NCBI GenBank assembly: GCA_041395245.1
Contig: JAWLAY010000005.1
Span: forward strand, 1 to 64,000
Source: Aquimonas sp041395245
GTDB taxonomy: Bacteria > Pseudomonadota > Gammaproteobacteria > Xanthomonadales > Xanthomonadaceae
DNA: 64,000 bases
Direction: 5' to 3'
The notes beneath the pieces were generated by a model. The model was not told the origin of the DNA. It searched no databases and saw nothing but the letters and a program-made list of their open reading frames with translations. Of this stretch, positions 1-10,079 are shown piece after piece. The position numbers and the translations under genes were made by a program. The stretch's first letter is position 1; each line of letters begins with the position of its first letter.

Positions 1-138
1 GATGTCGTTGGTGATCGCGATCAGGTCGTAGCGCTCGCGCATCGCCTTGCACAGCATTTCGAGCAGGGTGGTCTTGCCGGAACCGACCGGGCCGCCGATG
101 CCGACGCGCAAAGGGGGCAGGGATTTGCTGCGGGTCAT
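1..138 (-). CDS. ureG: Urease accessory GTPase UreG (N-terminus only, cut by window edge)
   Basis: The minus strand reads 46 residues starting MTRSKSLPPLRVGIGGPVG. The stretch GGPVGSGKTTLLEML is the Walker A loop of UreG, the GTPase that powers nickel delivery to apo-urease together with UreD, UreF and UreE. The rest of the protein (normally about 200 residues) lies beyond base 1. It is the last visible gene of the ureDABCEFG operon and starts 21 bases after the ureF stop. A purine-rich ACGGAGAT sequence precedes the ATG as ribosome binding site. The identification is firm despite the truncation, because the P-loop context is highly specific to UreG/HypB-like proteins and every other ure gene is adjacent. 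Confidence 0.93.
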   Translation of the reverse strand, partial: MTRSKSLPPLRVGIGGPVGSGKTTLLEMLCKAMRERYDLIAITNDI

Positions 139-159
139 GCGGATCTCCGTGGGGTGGGC

Positions 160-849
160 TCAGGAGCGGAACAGGCGATTGAACTGGCTTTCGTGGGCCG
201 ACGAGTGCAGCGCCAGCAGAGGCAGAAAGGTGTTGGGTTCGGCCTCGACGGTGAGCACATCGGCGACCAGGTCGGGCAGGCGTTGGCCGAGGGTGTGCAG
301 GATGCGTTGTCCGGCGTCCTGACCGAGTGGAACGAGTTTCACCGCGCCAAGTACCTGATTTTCCAAAACGCTCCAGCCCAGAGCTTGCAGCCCGTGAGCG
401 GCAGGCAGTTCCAGCGCAAAACAGGCGACGGCGTGCGCGCAGGGCCAGGTGATCGGGCGCAGCGCATTCAGCGCGTCGAGCGTTTCTTCAGCGAGCGAGG
501 TTCGCGGCAAGGCACGCAGCCATTTCACCAGTGAGCGCCCGGTCTGTTCGCTTTCCCGTCGCAATTCGCGGGTTTCGCGGCTGGCCCAGCATTGCGCGTT
601 GATCTCGGTGAACGTCGCGAAGTCATTCGCCTGAAGGGCGGCGCTTGCCTTGCGCCACCAGCGCGCTTCGGCTCGGGCAAAGCCGAGTTGCAGCACGTCA
701 CCGATCCATCGCGCGGCGCTGGCTTCGTCATGCACGTGGCCGGTTTCGACGGCGGATTCCAGACCTTGCGAGTAGCCGAAACCGCCGACCGGCAGCGCCG
801 AGGACGCCAGTTGCAGCAAGGCGGGCAGGTGCGGCGCGCTGGCGTTCAT
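160..849 (-). CDS. ureF: Urease accessory protein UreF
   Basis: A 229-residue protein of normal UreF length. The N-terminal stretch LLQLASSALPVGGFGYSQGL is the hallmark of the family. UreF bridges the UreD–apo-urease complex and the GTPase UreG and gates nickel insertion and lysine carbamylation in the cytoplasm. The predicted fold is all-helical, with no signal peptide or membrane segment. The ATG overlaps the ureE stop as ATGA, so the two are probably translationally coupled. It lies between ureE and ureG, the usual order. Nothing is unusual in composition or length. Confidence 0.95.
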   Translation of the reverse strand: MNASAPHLPALLQLASSALPVGGFGYSQGLESAVETGHVHDEASAARWIGDVLQLGFARAEARWWRKASAALQANDFATFTEINAQCWASRETRELRRESEQTGRSLVKWLRALPRTSLAEETLDALNALRPITWPCAHAVACFALELPAAHGLQALGWSVLENQVLGAVKLVPLGQDAGQRILHTLGQRLPDLVADVLTVEAEPNTFLPLLALHSSAHESQFNRLFRS

Positions 850-1432
850 GCGGGTCGACCGTGGCGATACGGCAGCGTCGCCAGTGCGGCATGCGGATCA
901 TCGGATGGCGTCGTTGCGTGGCGCTGGAATACCGCCTGCGCCAGTGCCATGTCATCCGCAAAGGTGGCGTCATGTCCGTGTCGATGGCCGCCGCCATAGG
1001 CACCGGACTCCGGTTCGAACGGACGCTCGACGGCGTCGACCTGACAGCCCAGACGCTGCAGCAGATCGGCCAGTACCGGATCGGGTTCCAACCGCAGCCA
1101 TTCGACATCGACCTGCAGCGGAATGTGTCGATTGCCAAGGTGATAGGCGGCACGCAGCAAGGTCAGGGCATCGGGTGCGCGCACTTCCAGCACGGGCTGC
1201 GCGGCGGCGACAACCCGGAAGCGCAGACCATCGGCGCTGTGCAGAAACTGGCCCGGTGGCAACGTGCTGCCGGGTGGCAGGACGATGGCGACTTCGCGAC
1301 CGTCCGGCAAGCGCAGGCGTTGACGACTGCGCCGACGCGCCTCGTGATCGAGGGGCAGCGCCGTCGCACTGGCTTCGTCGTCCGCTGTGGCTTCGACGGC
1401 GTGCAGGTGGATCAAGGGGTCGGACGGCGTGC

Positions 1433-1436
<4 letters not shown>
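846..1436 (-). CDS. ureE: Urease accessory nickel metallochaperone UreE
   Basis: About 196 residues. The N-terminal domain has the UreE pattern LPLDHEARRRSRQRLRLPDG followed by a region around PPGQFL. The C-terminal domain contains AYHLGNRHIPLQV, where the conserved histidine binds Ni2+ at the dimer interface, and ends with a short metal-binding tail around GGGHRHGHD. The start is uncertain. The open frame runs far upstream inside ureC, but family similarity begins near 1436, where a TTG overlaps the ureC TGA stop as TTGA. I chose that codon because the other ure genes here are coupled in the same way. No strong Shine-Dalgarno sequence is visible. UreE delivers nickel to UreG/UreF/UreD. Confidence 0.88.
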
Positions 1437-3138
<1,702 letters not shown>

Positions 3139-3139
<1 letters not shown>

Positions 3140-3444
3140 CACAGCGCTCCCATGATGTCGCCCGCAAAGCCGTAGACCTGACGCGCGCCGTCCAGCGCCA
3201 CCAGCTCGACCGTGCGGGTTTGGCCCGGTTCGAAGCGCACCGCCGTGCCTGCGGCGATGTTCAGCCGATAGCCGCGCGCCGCCGCGCGCTCGAAACGCAG
3301 GGCCTGATTGACCTCGTAGAAGTGGTAGTGCGAACCGACCTGCACCGGGCGGTCGCCGGTGTTGGCGACGCGAATCGTGGTGGTCAGGCGACCGGCATTG
3401 AGTTCGATGTCGCCGTCGGCGACCAGGATTTCACCGGGAATCAT
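3139..3444 (-). CDS. ureB: Urease beta subunit
   Basis: A 101-residue beta subunit starting MIPGEILVADGDIELN, with the family core VQVGSHYHFYEVN, whose histidines contact the alpha subunit. The ATG at 3444 overlaps the ureA TGA as ATGA. The open frame continues upstream but only matches ureA in the wrong frame, so it is not part of the gene. Separate small ureA and ureB genes are the usual bacterial arrangement, unlike the fused subunits of Helicobacter or plants. The stop overlaps the ureC start by one base. Confidence 0.96.
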
Positions 3445-3776
3445 GCGGGCGTCTCCGAGGGCGGCAAGCGGGAAGGACCAATCGGCGCGTGCACGGTCAC
3501 CAGTTTGGTGCCGTCGGGAAAGGTCGCTTCGACCTGGATGTCGGGAATCAGCTCGGCCACACCGTCCATCACGTCGTCGGCGCACAGGATCGTGGTGCCT
3601 TCGTGCATCAGTTCGGCCACGCTGCGGCCATCGCGTGCGCCTTCCATGATGGCGGCACTGATCAGCGCGACGGCCTCGGGATAGTTGAGCTTCAGGCCGC
3701 GTGCGCGGCGACGCTCGGCCAGCAGGGCCGCCGTGAAGATCAGCAGCTTGTCTTTTTCGCGTGGGCTCAGATCCAC
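3441..3776 (-). CDS. ureA: Urease gamma subunit
   Basis: A 111-residue gamma subunit starting (M)DLSPREKDKLLIFTAALLAE, matching the UreA N-terminus. The core contains LNYPEAVALISAAIMEGARD and VPDIQ-like LIPDIQVEATFPDGTKLV. It has roughly ten extra residues at the C-terminus compared with the common 100-residue form. The start is a GTG at 3776, chosen from family alignment and a good GGGGGAA ribosome binding site five to six bases upstream. An upstream ATG in the same frame would add 22 residues unlike any UreA. It sits between ureD and ureB. Confidence 0.94.
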   Translation of the reverse strand: MDLSPREKDKLLIFTAALLAERRRARGLKLNYPEAVALISAAIMEGARDGRSVAELMHEGTTILCADDVMDGVAELIPDIQVEATFPDGTKLVTVHAPIGPSRLPPSETPA

Positions 3777-3801
3777 GGCAATTCCCCCATCGTGATGGTC
3801 C

Positions 3802-4716
3802 TCAGGTGGACCAGATGCGTGGCGTCTGCGCATCGCGGCCATTCAGCCACGGACGCAGCACACGCCAGGCGGTTTCGAGTTGCGCGCGCACGGTCTCGAC
3901 ATCGTGTCCCAGCACACGCAGCAGCAAGAGATCGGCGGGGGCGGGCAGATAGCTTGCTGCAACGCGCAAAGACTGCGATGAAACCGCCTCGGCATGCAAG
4001 CCATGCGGACCGAGTGCGTCGCGCAGCGTTTCCATCGCTCGCTCCGGGTCGTTTGACAGGCGCGGACTGCTGGCCCACAGCGTCGAAAACACCGGGCAGC
4101 CATCCAGCCCCAGCGGTGAGCGGCGCAGCGGATCGTCGGCATGCAGTTCGGTGTGTTCGCGCCACAGCCAACGCCCATGGCGGCGGATCGCCACGGTCTG
4201 GCGAAACTGTCCGCTGCGCCACGTGTCGCCTGCGGCCACACGTCCCAGTTGCACGATGTCCCAGCCCAGACACGCCGCCGTGCCGTGCAAATCGATGCAC
4301 AGGCTTTGCTCGGCGTGTGCGCCCTCGAACAACACGGTTTCCTGCGGCAGCCATTCGAGTACCGCCTGATCGCCCGCAGACAGGACGACCGACTGCGTTG
4401 CCGCGCGTCCCGCGCTGCGATACCACTTGGCGCTGCCGGGCGTGGTCAGCAAGGCCTCGGCGCCCGCGTCGAGCGTTACCTGAATCTGCAACTGATCGCC
4501 GCCAGCAATCCCGCCCGGCGGATGCAGCATCAGCAAATGACAGACCGCCTCGCCCTCGGGATACAGGGCGCGCTGCACCCGCAGCGGCCCGCGATGGTGC
4601 GCCGCCTTCAACACGCTGCGCGACCCCGTCCGCGCCACATGCAGATCGAGCGAAGCCTGCCACGGCGGCGCGGCGATCACGGTATCAGCAATGGCAGCGC
4701 TGGGCGAGTTGGGCAT
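3802..4716 (-). CDS. ureD: Urease accessory protein UreD
   Basis: A 304-residue protein of the UreD/UreH family, which binds apo-urease first and recruits UreF and UreG. Visible motifs include LMLHPPGGIAGGDQLQI near the middle of the N-terminal half and TTPGSAKWYRS, both strongly conserved in UreD. It is the first gene of the minus-strand operon, 25 bases before the ureA start, so any operon promoter should lie in the 101 bases between 4717 and 4817. I see no clear sigma-70 or NtrC/sigma-54 signature there, so regulation cannot be read from the sequence. Confidence 0.95.
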   Translation of the reverse strand: MPNSPSAAIADTVIAAPPWQASLDLHVARTGSRSVLKAAHHRGPLRVQRALYPEGEAVCHLLMLHPPGGIAGGDQLQIQVTLDAGAEALLTTPGSAKWYRSAGRAATQSVVLSAGDQAVLEWLPQETVLFEGAHAEQSLCIDLHGTAACLGWDIVQLGRVAAGDTWRSGQFRQTVAIRRHGRWLWREHTELHADDPLRRSPLGLDGCPVFSTLWASSPRLSNDPERAMETLRDALGPHGLHAEAVSSQSLRVAASYLPAPADLLLLRVLGHDVETVRAQLETAWRVLRPWLNGRDAQTPRIWST

Positions 4717-4817
4717 AACGCGATGCTGCGGTGTAGGTCGGGCAAGTTCCAGTGGATCAACGGGCTTACGCGGTTTGCGACTGTGCGGGTGATTGAGCGC
4801 TAAGCCTCGGATGTCGT

Positions 4818-6362
4818 CTATTTCGCGGTCACGCTCAGCAGTCGGGCCAGTGGCGCGAGTTGCGCTTCATAGCGTCGCCATTGCCCGATGCTGCCGGTGT
4901 GCACGGGCTTGCGAACCTGCGCGGCGCTGGGCGTGGCCACGATCTGCTGCATCGGGCGCGCATGCACTGTCGGTGGGACGGATTCCAGTCCGCAGAATTC
5001 GCTCACGCGCTGCATCTGGGCAGCGGTGTCCTGCACGAGTTCTTCGTAGTGGACATCCAGGATGAATCCGGGATACCGACGCTGCCACAACGCCATCAGC
5101 TCGCGGTAGGTGCGGTGGAAATGTGCCAGTGCCTCGAACGAGTGCTGATGGGTGGCTTGATCCGCCAGCCGTTCGCGAAAGTTGGCGAAGCAGAGGTCCA
5201 TCGGCTCGCGGCACAGATGGATCACCTTGGCATGCGGAAACAGTCGACGGATCATCCCGATGTAGTGGAAGTTGAGTGGCCACTTTTCCGTAACGACGCG
5301 CGTCTCAGCAAGCAGTCCGTGGGTCAGTGCGAAAAAATGTGCCGCCCCGGAGGCCGCATCCGCGTCAGTGGAGCGACCTCGCCACGCGTCGGCGAACGGC
5401 TTGTCGCAGGCATACGCCCAAGCGGACTGCAGACGCTGGGTTTCACCGCAGGCAAGAACGCCCGGCAAGGCGGAAAGCAAATGTTCGAGCAGACTGGTGC
5501 CGGAGCGATGCATGCCGACGATGAAGACGGGCGTTGGTCCCTGTGGCGGATGCGCCTCCGTGGAGTGATCGTTGGCGAATGCCTGCATGACGTGGTCGAT
5601 CCGCTGTTCCTGCGCGACAGGATCGTAGGGTCGCTGCTTAGCGAGCAATGCATTGGCTGCCAGCAGTTCGGGCCACGCCAATGTGGTTTCGCCCAGATCA
5701 TCCAATTCCTTGAACAGCGCGAATCCCAGATCGGCACGGTCTTCCACGTGCAAATCAGGCAGAGACAGACGTTGGCGCAATCGGGCGATGTGGTTGGCGT
5801 CCTGCGATTGGCGTCGTTGTCTCGACAACAGCCAGTGCGCCGTCGCGACATCTTGCGGGCCGTTGATCAAACGCTCCAGCACCGCTTCGGCCAGTTCCGT
5901 TTCGCCGCGATAGAAATGCAGAAAGCCACGATTGAGTAGCACTGCGGGCGAATCGGGCGCGGCTTGTGTCGCCCGTTGCAGCAGCGCGGACGCCTCATCG
6001 GACAAACCGACGCGCAGCAGCACACTCGCGGCTTGGGCCAGATCACTCGCCGGTACCGATGCCAGATCTGTGCAGCGTTGCAGCAATGGCGGCATCAATG
6101 CGCTGGATGCCAGTTCCTGCAGCGCCAACAAGCCCTCGAGTAGCTGATTGCCGCGGCAGTGGCGGGTGCTCACTGCCGAGGCCATGGCTTCGAACGCATG
6201 ACGGTAGCGACCTTGCTGAAGGTGAATTCGGCAGGCGTGCAACGCCGGTTCGAAGTCGTCGGGATGGTCGGAAGACCAACGTGCCAAGGTCAATTCGACG
6301 GCATCCCAAGCATGCGCCTGCACATAGCTGTGCAGGCGCTCACGCAGGCGTTCAATGCGCAT
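4818..6362 (-). CDS. TPR-repeat sulfotransferase family protein
   Basis: A 514-residue protein with two parts. Residues 1–265 are helical and TPR-like, with repeats such as LLQRATQAAPDSPAVLLNRG. Residues 278–510 are a sulfotransferase domain: PVFIVGMHRSGTSLLEHLL is the 5'-phosphosulfate loop for PAPS (about 279–297), and KVIHLCREPMDLCFANFRE is the 3'-phosphate region. It would transfer sulfate to an acceptor that cannot be told from sequence; relatives act on proteins, glycans or small molecules. There is no signal peptide or membrane helix. It stands alone between the urease operon and a secreted protein gene, with no PAPS synthesis genes nearby. Confidence 0.85.
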   Translation of the reverse strand: MRIERLRERLHSYVQAHAWDAVELTLARWSSDHPDDFEPALHACRIHLQQGRYRHAFEAMASAVSTRHCRGNQLLEGLLALQELASSALMPPLLQRCTDLASVPASDLAQAASVLLRVGLSDEASALLQRATQAAPDSPAVLLNRGFLHFYRGETELAEAVLERLINGPQDVATAHWLLSRQRRQSQDANHIARLRQRLSLPDLHVEDRADLGFALFKELDDLGETTLAWPELLAANALLAKQRPYDPVAQEQRIDHVMQAFANDHSTEAHPPQGPTPVFIVGMHRSGTSLLEHLLSALPGVLACGETQRLQSAWAYACDKPFADAWRGRSTDADAASGAAHFFALTHGLLAETRVVTEKWPLNFHYIGMIRRLFPHAKVIHLCREPMDLCFANFRERLADQATHQHSFEALAHFHRTYRELMALWQRRYPGFILDVHYEELVQDTAAQMQRVSEFCGLESVPPTVHARPMQQIVATPSAAQVRKPVHTGSIGQWRRYEAQLAPLARLLSVTAK

Positions 6363-6392
6363 GGTGGTGCTGGAACTCGATTGGACCCGATC

Positions 6393-8105
6393 TCAGCGCG
6401 GCTTCGGTGTGGCAAGCCTCAGTTGCGGCAGCGCATTGCCATGACGTCGGGTGGTATTGCCTTCGGCATTGCCCGCGACATCCGGCGGCGCGACGACCGT
6501 TTCGAAGCCATCCTTCAGCAGAGACAACGAGGTTGTGAGTGAGATGGCGGGCGTGCGAGCAAACGTGGCGCCAAAGGATTCGACGTTGGCCCAGTTTCCG
6601 GTGGGACTGGTTGGCCAGTTGACCCAGGCGGTGCCGGTCTGGAAGCGATTGCTGTGCATCAGTAGAGGCATTGTGCCGTCGGTCGGGAACGCCGCCAGGA
6701 TCGGTTCGCTGACGGTCACGACATAGGTGCCCGCCGTCAGCAGGCGCGGGCCGCCGCTGAAAGCCAGGTTGTAAGTCGCCGCCGCAAAGGTCGTCACGCC
6801 TGCGACCGTGGTGTCGATCAGTTCGCCCGGTCGGTTATTGATGGTGTCGTAGCTGCGCAGATTGGCAGTGATCGGATTGCCCGCCCAGGTGTTGGGACGG
6901 GTTCCGCCGTTGCCATCGTCTACCTCGGGGGTCGTGGAGCCCAGATTGAATCGCACGCCGCTGAAGGTGGCATCGTTGGGCAGGGTGAACTGCACCCCGA
7001 TTTCGCCGCCATTGCCTGCACCGACGCCGAGCGTGCTGGAAGGTGCACCGTCATGACGTGCCAGGTCGGTGGCGTTGACCACGACGCTGGCTGAGGTGAC
7101 GGTGTTGTTGCCCAGCACGGCGGGGTCTTCGGTCTGTGAGGGCGAAACGACATAGCGAACCGACCATGTTCCGGTCGCGGACAAGGTGGGTGGGGCCGCG
7201 CCGAAAGGAACCAGTGCGGTGGCTCCAATCGCCAGACTGGCGACCGAGCTGCTGGAGGCGATGGGTGCACCTTCATCCAGCCCGTCACGAACCAACTGCG
7301 CGCTCGCGACAACCTCAGTCAGGACGGATGCGCCTACGTTTGAGCCTGACACACCCAGCACGGGGGCGTAGACCAATGCGGAGGGAACATAGGTGTAAGG
7401 CAGAATCGCCGCGGGCGATTGAGCGGCAAGGTCCGGTGCCGTGCCCGCCACGTTGACATCGTCGATGACGAGAATGAACTTGTCGAAGCTGGTGTTGCGA
7501 AATCCGATGTAGACGTTTTGTCCGGCAAAACTGGTCAGATCCACGTTGCGTGTGATCCAAGTCGATTGCTCTCCTCCGGTACTGAACACCACGGTGCTGT
7601 TGCTGAGCTGATTGCCAATGAGGCCAGTACCTCCCGTGGGTGGGCCGCCCGCGGCAGGCATGACACGGACTTCATAGCCATCCAGATAGGCCGGGTCGTA
7701 GGCTTTGGCTCGCCACGAAAGATTGGCGCTACCCGCCGGAACCGCGATTTGCGGCGACCACATGAAGTCGTTGGCAGTGCCAGAGGGCGTATACCATGAC
7801 GTGCTGAAGGCGACGCAGTTATTGACATCCAGGGCGAAGTCTTCACGCACTTCCCATGCATCGTTGACATAGGCAACGGCGACGTTCGGTGAACCATTGT
7901 CGACGTTGCGCAACAGCCAGCCGACCGGGAACTCATAGGTGCCGGGACCGCCTGCTCCGGTGTTGCAGGGGGTGACGCCGTCCGTGCCGGGCATGGTCGG
8001 TGAGCGGAAGTTCTCGCTGTACACGACCTGTGCCAGGAGCGGAGTAGAACACGCAAAACCCGAAAGCAGGTTGGGGACGATCAGCAGACGCGATTGATGG
8101 CGCAT
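6393..8105 (-). CDS. Secreted choice-of-anchor J domain protein
   Basis: About 570 residues from the ATG at 8105; a longer open frame upstream lacks the hydrophobic leader and is rejected. The N-terminus is a signal peptide ending near STPLLAQ. Residues of roughly 27–200 resemble a choice-of-anchor J (cleaved-adhesin-like) beta-sandwich, with the typical AKAYDPAYLDGYEVRV and NVYIGFRNTS segments and the IDDV calcium-site-like strand. The following 200 residues look like Ig-like beta domains. Near the C-terminus is SLLKDGFETV, a short motif shared with the S8 protease at 59680–61200, followed by a 30-residue tail rich in small, polar and basic residues. The protein is probably extracellular; its ligand and role are unknown. 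Confidence 0.75.
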   Translation of the reverse strand: MRHQSRLLIVPNLLSGFACSTPLLAQVVYSENFRSPTMPGTDGVTPCNTGAGGPGTYEFPVGWLLRNVDNGSPNVAVAYVNDAWEVREDFALDVNNCVAFSTSWYTPSGTANDFMWSPQIAVPAGSANLSWRAKAYDPAYLDGYEVRVMPAAGGPPTGGTGLIGNQLSNSTVVFSTGGEQSTWITRNVDLTSFAGQNVYIGFRNTSFDKFILVIDDVNVAGTAPDLAAQSPAAILPYTYVPSALVYAPVLGVSGSNVGASVLTEVVASAQLVRDGLDEGAPIASSSSVASLAIGATALVPFGAAPPTLSATGTWSVRYVVSPSQTEDPAVLGNNTVTSASVVVNATDLARHDGAPSSTLGVGAGNGGEIGVQFTLPNDATFSGVRFNLGSTTPEVDDGNGGTRPNTWAGNPITANLRSYDTINNRPGELIDTTVAGVTTFAAATYNLAFSGGPRLLTAGTYVVTVSEPILAAFPTDGTMPLLMHSNRFQTGTAWVNWPTSPTGNWANVESFGATFARTPAISLTTSLSLLKDGFETVVAPPDVAGNAEGNTTRRHGNALPQLRLATPKPR

Positions 8106-8554
8106 GACACAGTCCCAGCCGTTGAGGTGGGCCGAGTCTAGCAGTGCTTTGTCCGTCCACGTCGGTCTGCGACGACGATCGGGGCGGCACAACAGCCTGC
8201 TAATCTCGCCGCCACTGCGGTGGTGGATTTTGATGGGGCATGGGCATGCGATTTTGGCCGGTTTCTCCTTTTGGGTTTGGTCGTATTGAGCGGTCATTTG
8301 GCGGCCCAGAGTCAGTCAGTAGCGCTGCCGCACGCGAGCATCAGTGTCTTTGGGCCTGCGGACGGCACGTTCAATGCGGTCAAACTGTTCAACTTCAGCA
8401 GTCAGGCGTTGGGTCTAACCTCGGCACCCTACGCGATCGATTCCGCAGCGGGCGCATTGGGTGCGAACATTTTGGTAGTGGCGCGTTATGACTATCACCT
8501 GTTCTGCTTCGCTGGGGCGCGCGCGTTTTCGTACTCATTTGAAGGAGATTGACC
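8106..8554. other. 449-base region with one doubtful ORF
   Basis: This is the space between the divergent starts of the anchor J gene and the glutaredoxin-like gene, so it should carry both promoters. No clear promoter boxes are visible. A plus-strand frame at 8220–8552 (110 codons) starts only with GTG, has a hydrophobic stretch around residues 14–29 and stops two bases before the next gene's ATG. It has no recognisable family, weak ribosome binding and loose codon bias, so I do not call it as a gene, but a short secreted protein cannot be excluded. The strong GAAGGAGAT at 8541–8549 belongs to the downstream gene. Confidence 0.4.
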
Positions 8555-8929
8555 ATGCCGCGATCCGTGCTTGCAGGCAACCAGGTGCATCCCGCTGTGC
8601 GCGGCAAAATTGATGAGCTGCATGCGGATGTCCTTGCCGAAGTGCAGCGTGCCATCCAACAGCATGCGGTGGTGGTGGTTGGGATGTTTGCCAATCCGTT
8701 TGTGATGCGCGCCAGAGTGGAGCTTCGACGCGCCGGGATTGCGCATCACTACATCGGCTTTGGTGGCTATCTCAGTCAATGGCGGCGACGCAATGCGCTG
8801 AAGATGTGGACCGGCTGGCCGACGTTTCCGATGGTATTTGTGCGGGGTGTGCTGATCGGCGGTGCGCAGGATTTGACGGCGCTGCGACGCTCGGGCGAAT
8901 TGGCAGCGATGCTGGATGCCAGTGCTTGA
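8555..8929 (+). CDS. Glutaredoxin-fold protein without active-site cysteine
   Basis: A 124-residue protein with the monothiol glutaredoxin layout: strand AVVVVGMF, helix, then GWPTFPMVFVRG (cis-proline loop, residues 88–99) and GG at 102–103, then SGEL. Where a glutaredoxin has CGFS or CPYC the protein reads FANPFVMR, and there are no cysteines anywhere. Classical disulfide chemistry or Cys-coordinated iron–sulfur binding is therefore impossible. It may be a binding or scaffold protein; similar NPF-type relatives seem to exist in Lysobacterales, from memory only. The ATG at 8555 is fixed by a strong GAAGGAGAT ribosome binding site five bases upstream. The gene converges on the RDD–pilin gene, 10 bases away. 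Confidence 0.8.
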   Translation: MPRSVLAGNQVHPAVRGKIDELHADVLAEVQRAIQQHAVVVVGMFANPFVMRARVELRRAGIAHHYIGFGGYLSQWRRRNALKMWTGWPTFPMVFVRGVLIGGAQDLTALRRSGELAAMLDASA

Positions 8930-8939
8930 CGCGGGTGGT

Positions 8940-9815
8940 TCAGCGCGTGCCGTCGCAATGTCCCAGCAAGGCGCCGAGTTCGAAGTCGGCTTCGCAACGT
9001 AGTGCGCCGGGCGAGGGATAGCTGGACAGATCGGTCGTCCATAGCAGATGCCCGCCCCAGGCGTCCTCGGGCATGTCGGGGTGGTAGTTGAGTTTGACTT
9101 CGATCCAGCAGTCGGGGAATTCGCCACCGACGGTGATGGCCTGCATCCAGGCGTGTGAGGCGTGCCGGATGCCCTGCGCGCACTGCGCCTTGTCCATGGC
9201 TTTTTCGGCGATCCGCAGCGCGGGTCGCGCGGCCTCGAACAAGGCGTCGAATTCGGCGCGGGCTTGATAGGTCTGGTAGGCGGGACCGGCAGCCAGCGCG
9301 ATCACCAGGCCGTACATCACGATGACCGCGGCAAACAGAAAGCCAGCCCAGTGCCAGACACCCCAAGGTTTGGCCGGTGGGTCCGAATGGATCCCGCTTC
9401 GCGTGCTGCGCACCTCGGTGTCGGCAAGCAGGTCGTGCAGCGCCTGGCCGCGCGGATTGGCGCGAGCCAGCAATAAGCCCAGACCAAGCAGCGCCCAACT
9501 CATGCTGCTTGCCAGCCAACGCAGTGTGGCGCGTCCGATGTCGAGCGTCCCGCCTTCCGCATCCACCACGGTCAGTTGCAAGGCCTGTTTGCCAGGCGTG
9601 GCGCGTTTCGGTGAGATCAGAAACAGCACGTGATACGCCCAGTGCGCTGGCAGCCACCATTGCCAGTCGAGATTCAGCGACAGCAGCGCCGCGCCCAGTG
9701 CTGCGAGCGGTGCCAGATCAATCAACCACGCATAGACGCGATGATCGAAGCGTGCGGGCGAATGATGATTCGGAGCGGTGTGTGGCATCGGGTTCGTCAA
9801 GACAACTGAATTCAT
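8940..9815 (-). CDS. RDD membrane protein with pilin-like C-terminal domain
   Basis: About 291 residues. An RDD domain (first arginine-bearing helix near FDHRVYAWLIDLAPL, then ISPKRATPGKQALQL and NPRGQALHDLLADT) spans the N-terminal half with several membrane helices. After PPAKPWGVWHWAG comes a hydrophobic helix, VIVMYGLVIALAAGPAYQTY, that aligns with the N-terminal helix of type IV pilins, and a soluble domain with four cysteines that could form the pilin disulfides. The prepilin peptidase site (GF(T)LIE) is absent. The start could also be the ATG at 9788; neither has a good ribosome binding site. Function unknown: RDD proteins include transporters, and the pilin part suggests a periplasmic or pilus-related role. 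Confidence 0.72.
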   Translation of the reverse strand: MNSVVLTNPMPHTAPNHHSPARFDHRVYAWLIDLAPLAALGAALLSLNLDWQWWLPAHWAYHVLFLISPKRATPGKQALQLTVVDAEGGTLDIGRATLRWLASSMSWALLGLGLLLARANPRGQALHDLLADTEVRSTRSGIHSDPPAKPWGVWHWAGFLFAAVIVMYGLVIALAAGPAYQTYQARAEFDALFEAARPALRIAEKAMDKAQCAQGIRHASHAWMQAITVGGEFPDCWIEVKLNYHPDMPEDAWGGHLLWTTDLSSYPSPGALRCEADFELGALLGHCDGTR

Positions 9816-10079
9816 CGGTCGATTGAGCGGCAGGTGCTTTCGCGACGCCCGCCCGAGCGGGCCGGACACATCATGCCCAACGGCGGCACAGACCTGCGTC
9901 GGCCTGGAGCGCATCCTCGCATTCAAGCCGCCCGCCGCGACGAGCGTGTTTGTAGCGCAACTTGATCAACAACGGATGTGGCGATGTCGCCATCGGTCTG
10001 GAATCGTGCGGTAGGCGTCGGTGGCATGCGGTCGTCCACGTGCGACCTTTCTCTTGATCGCCGCTCCGGAGGAGAACGA

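Noticed and set aside
8220..8552. 110-codon ORF as a confident gene
   Set aside because: No ATG, no ribosome binding site and no family; kept only as a note on the region.
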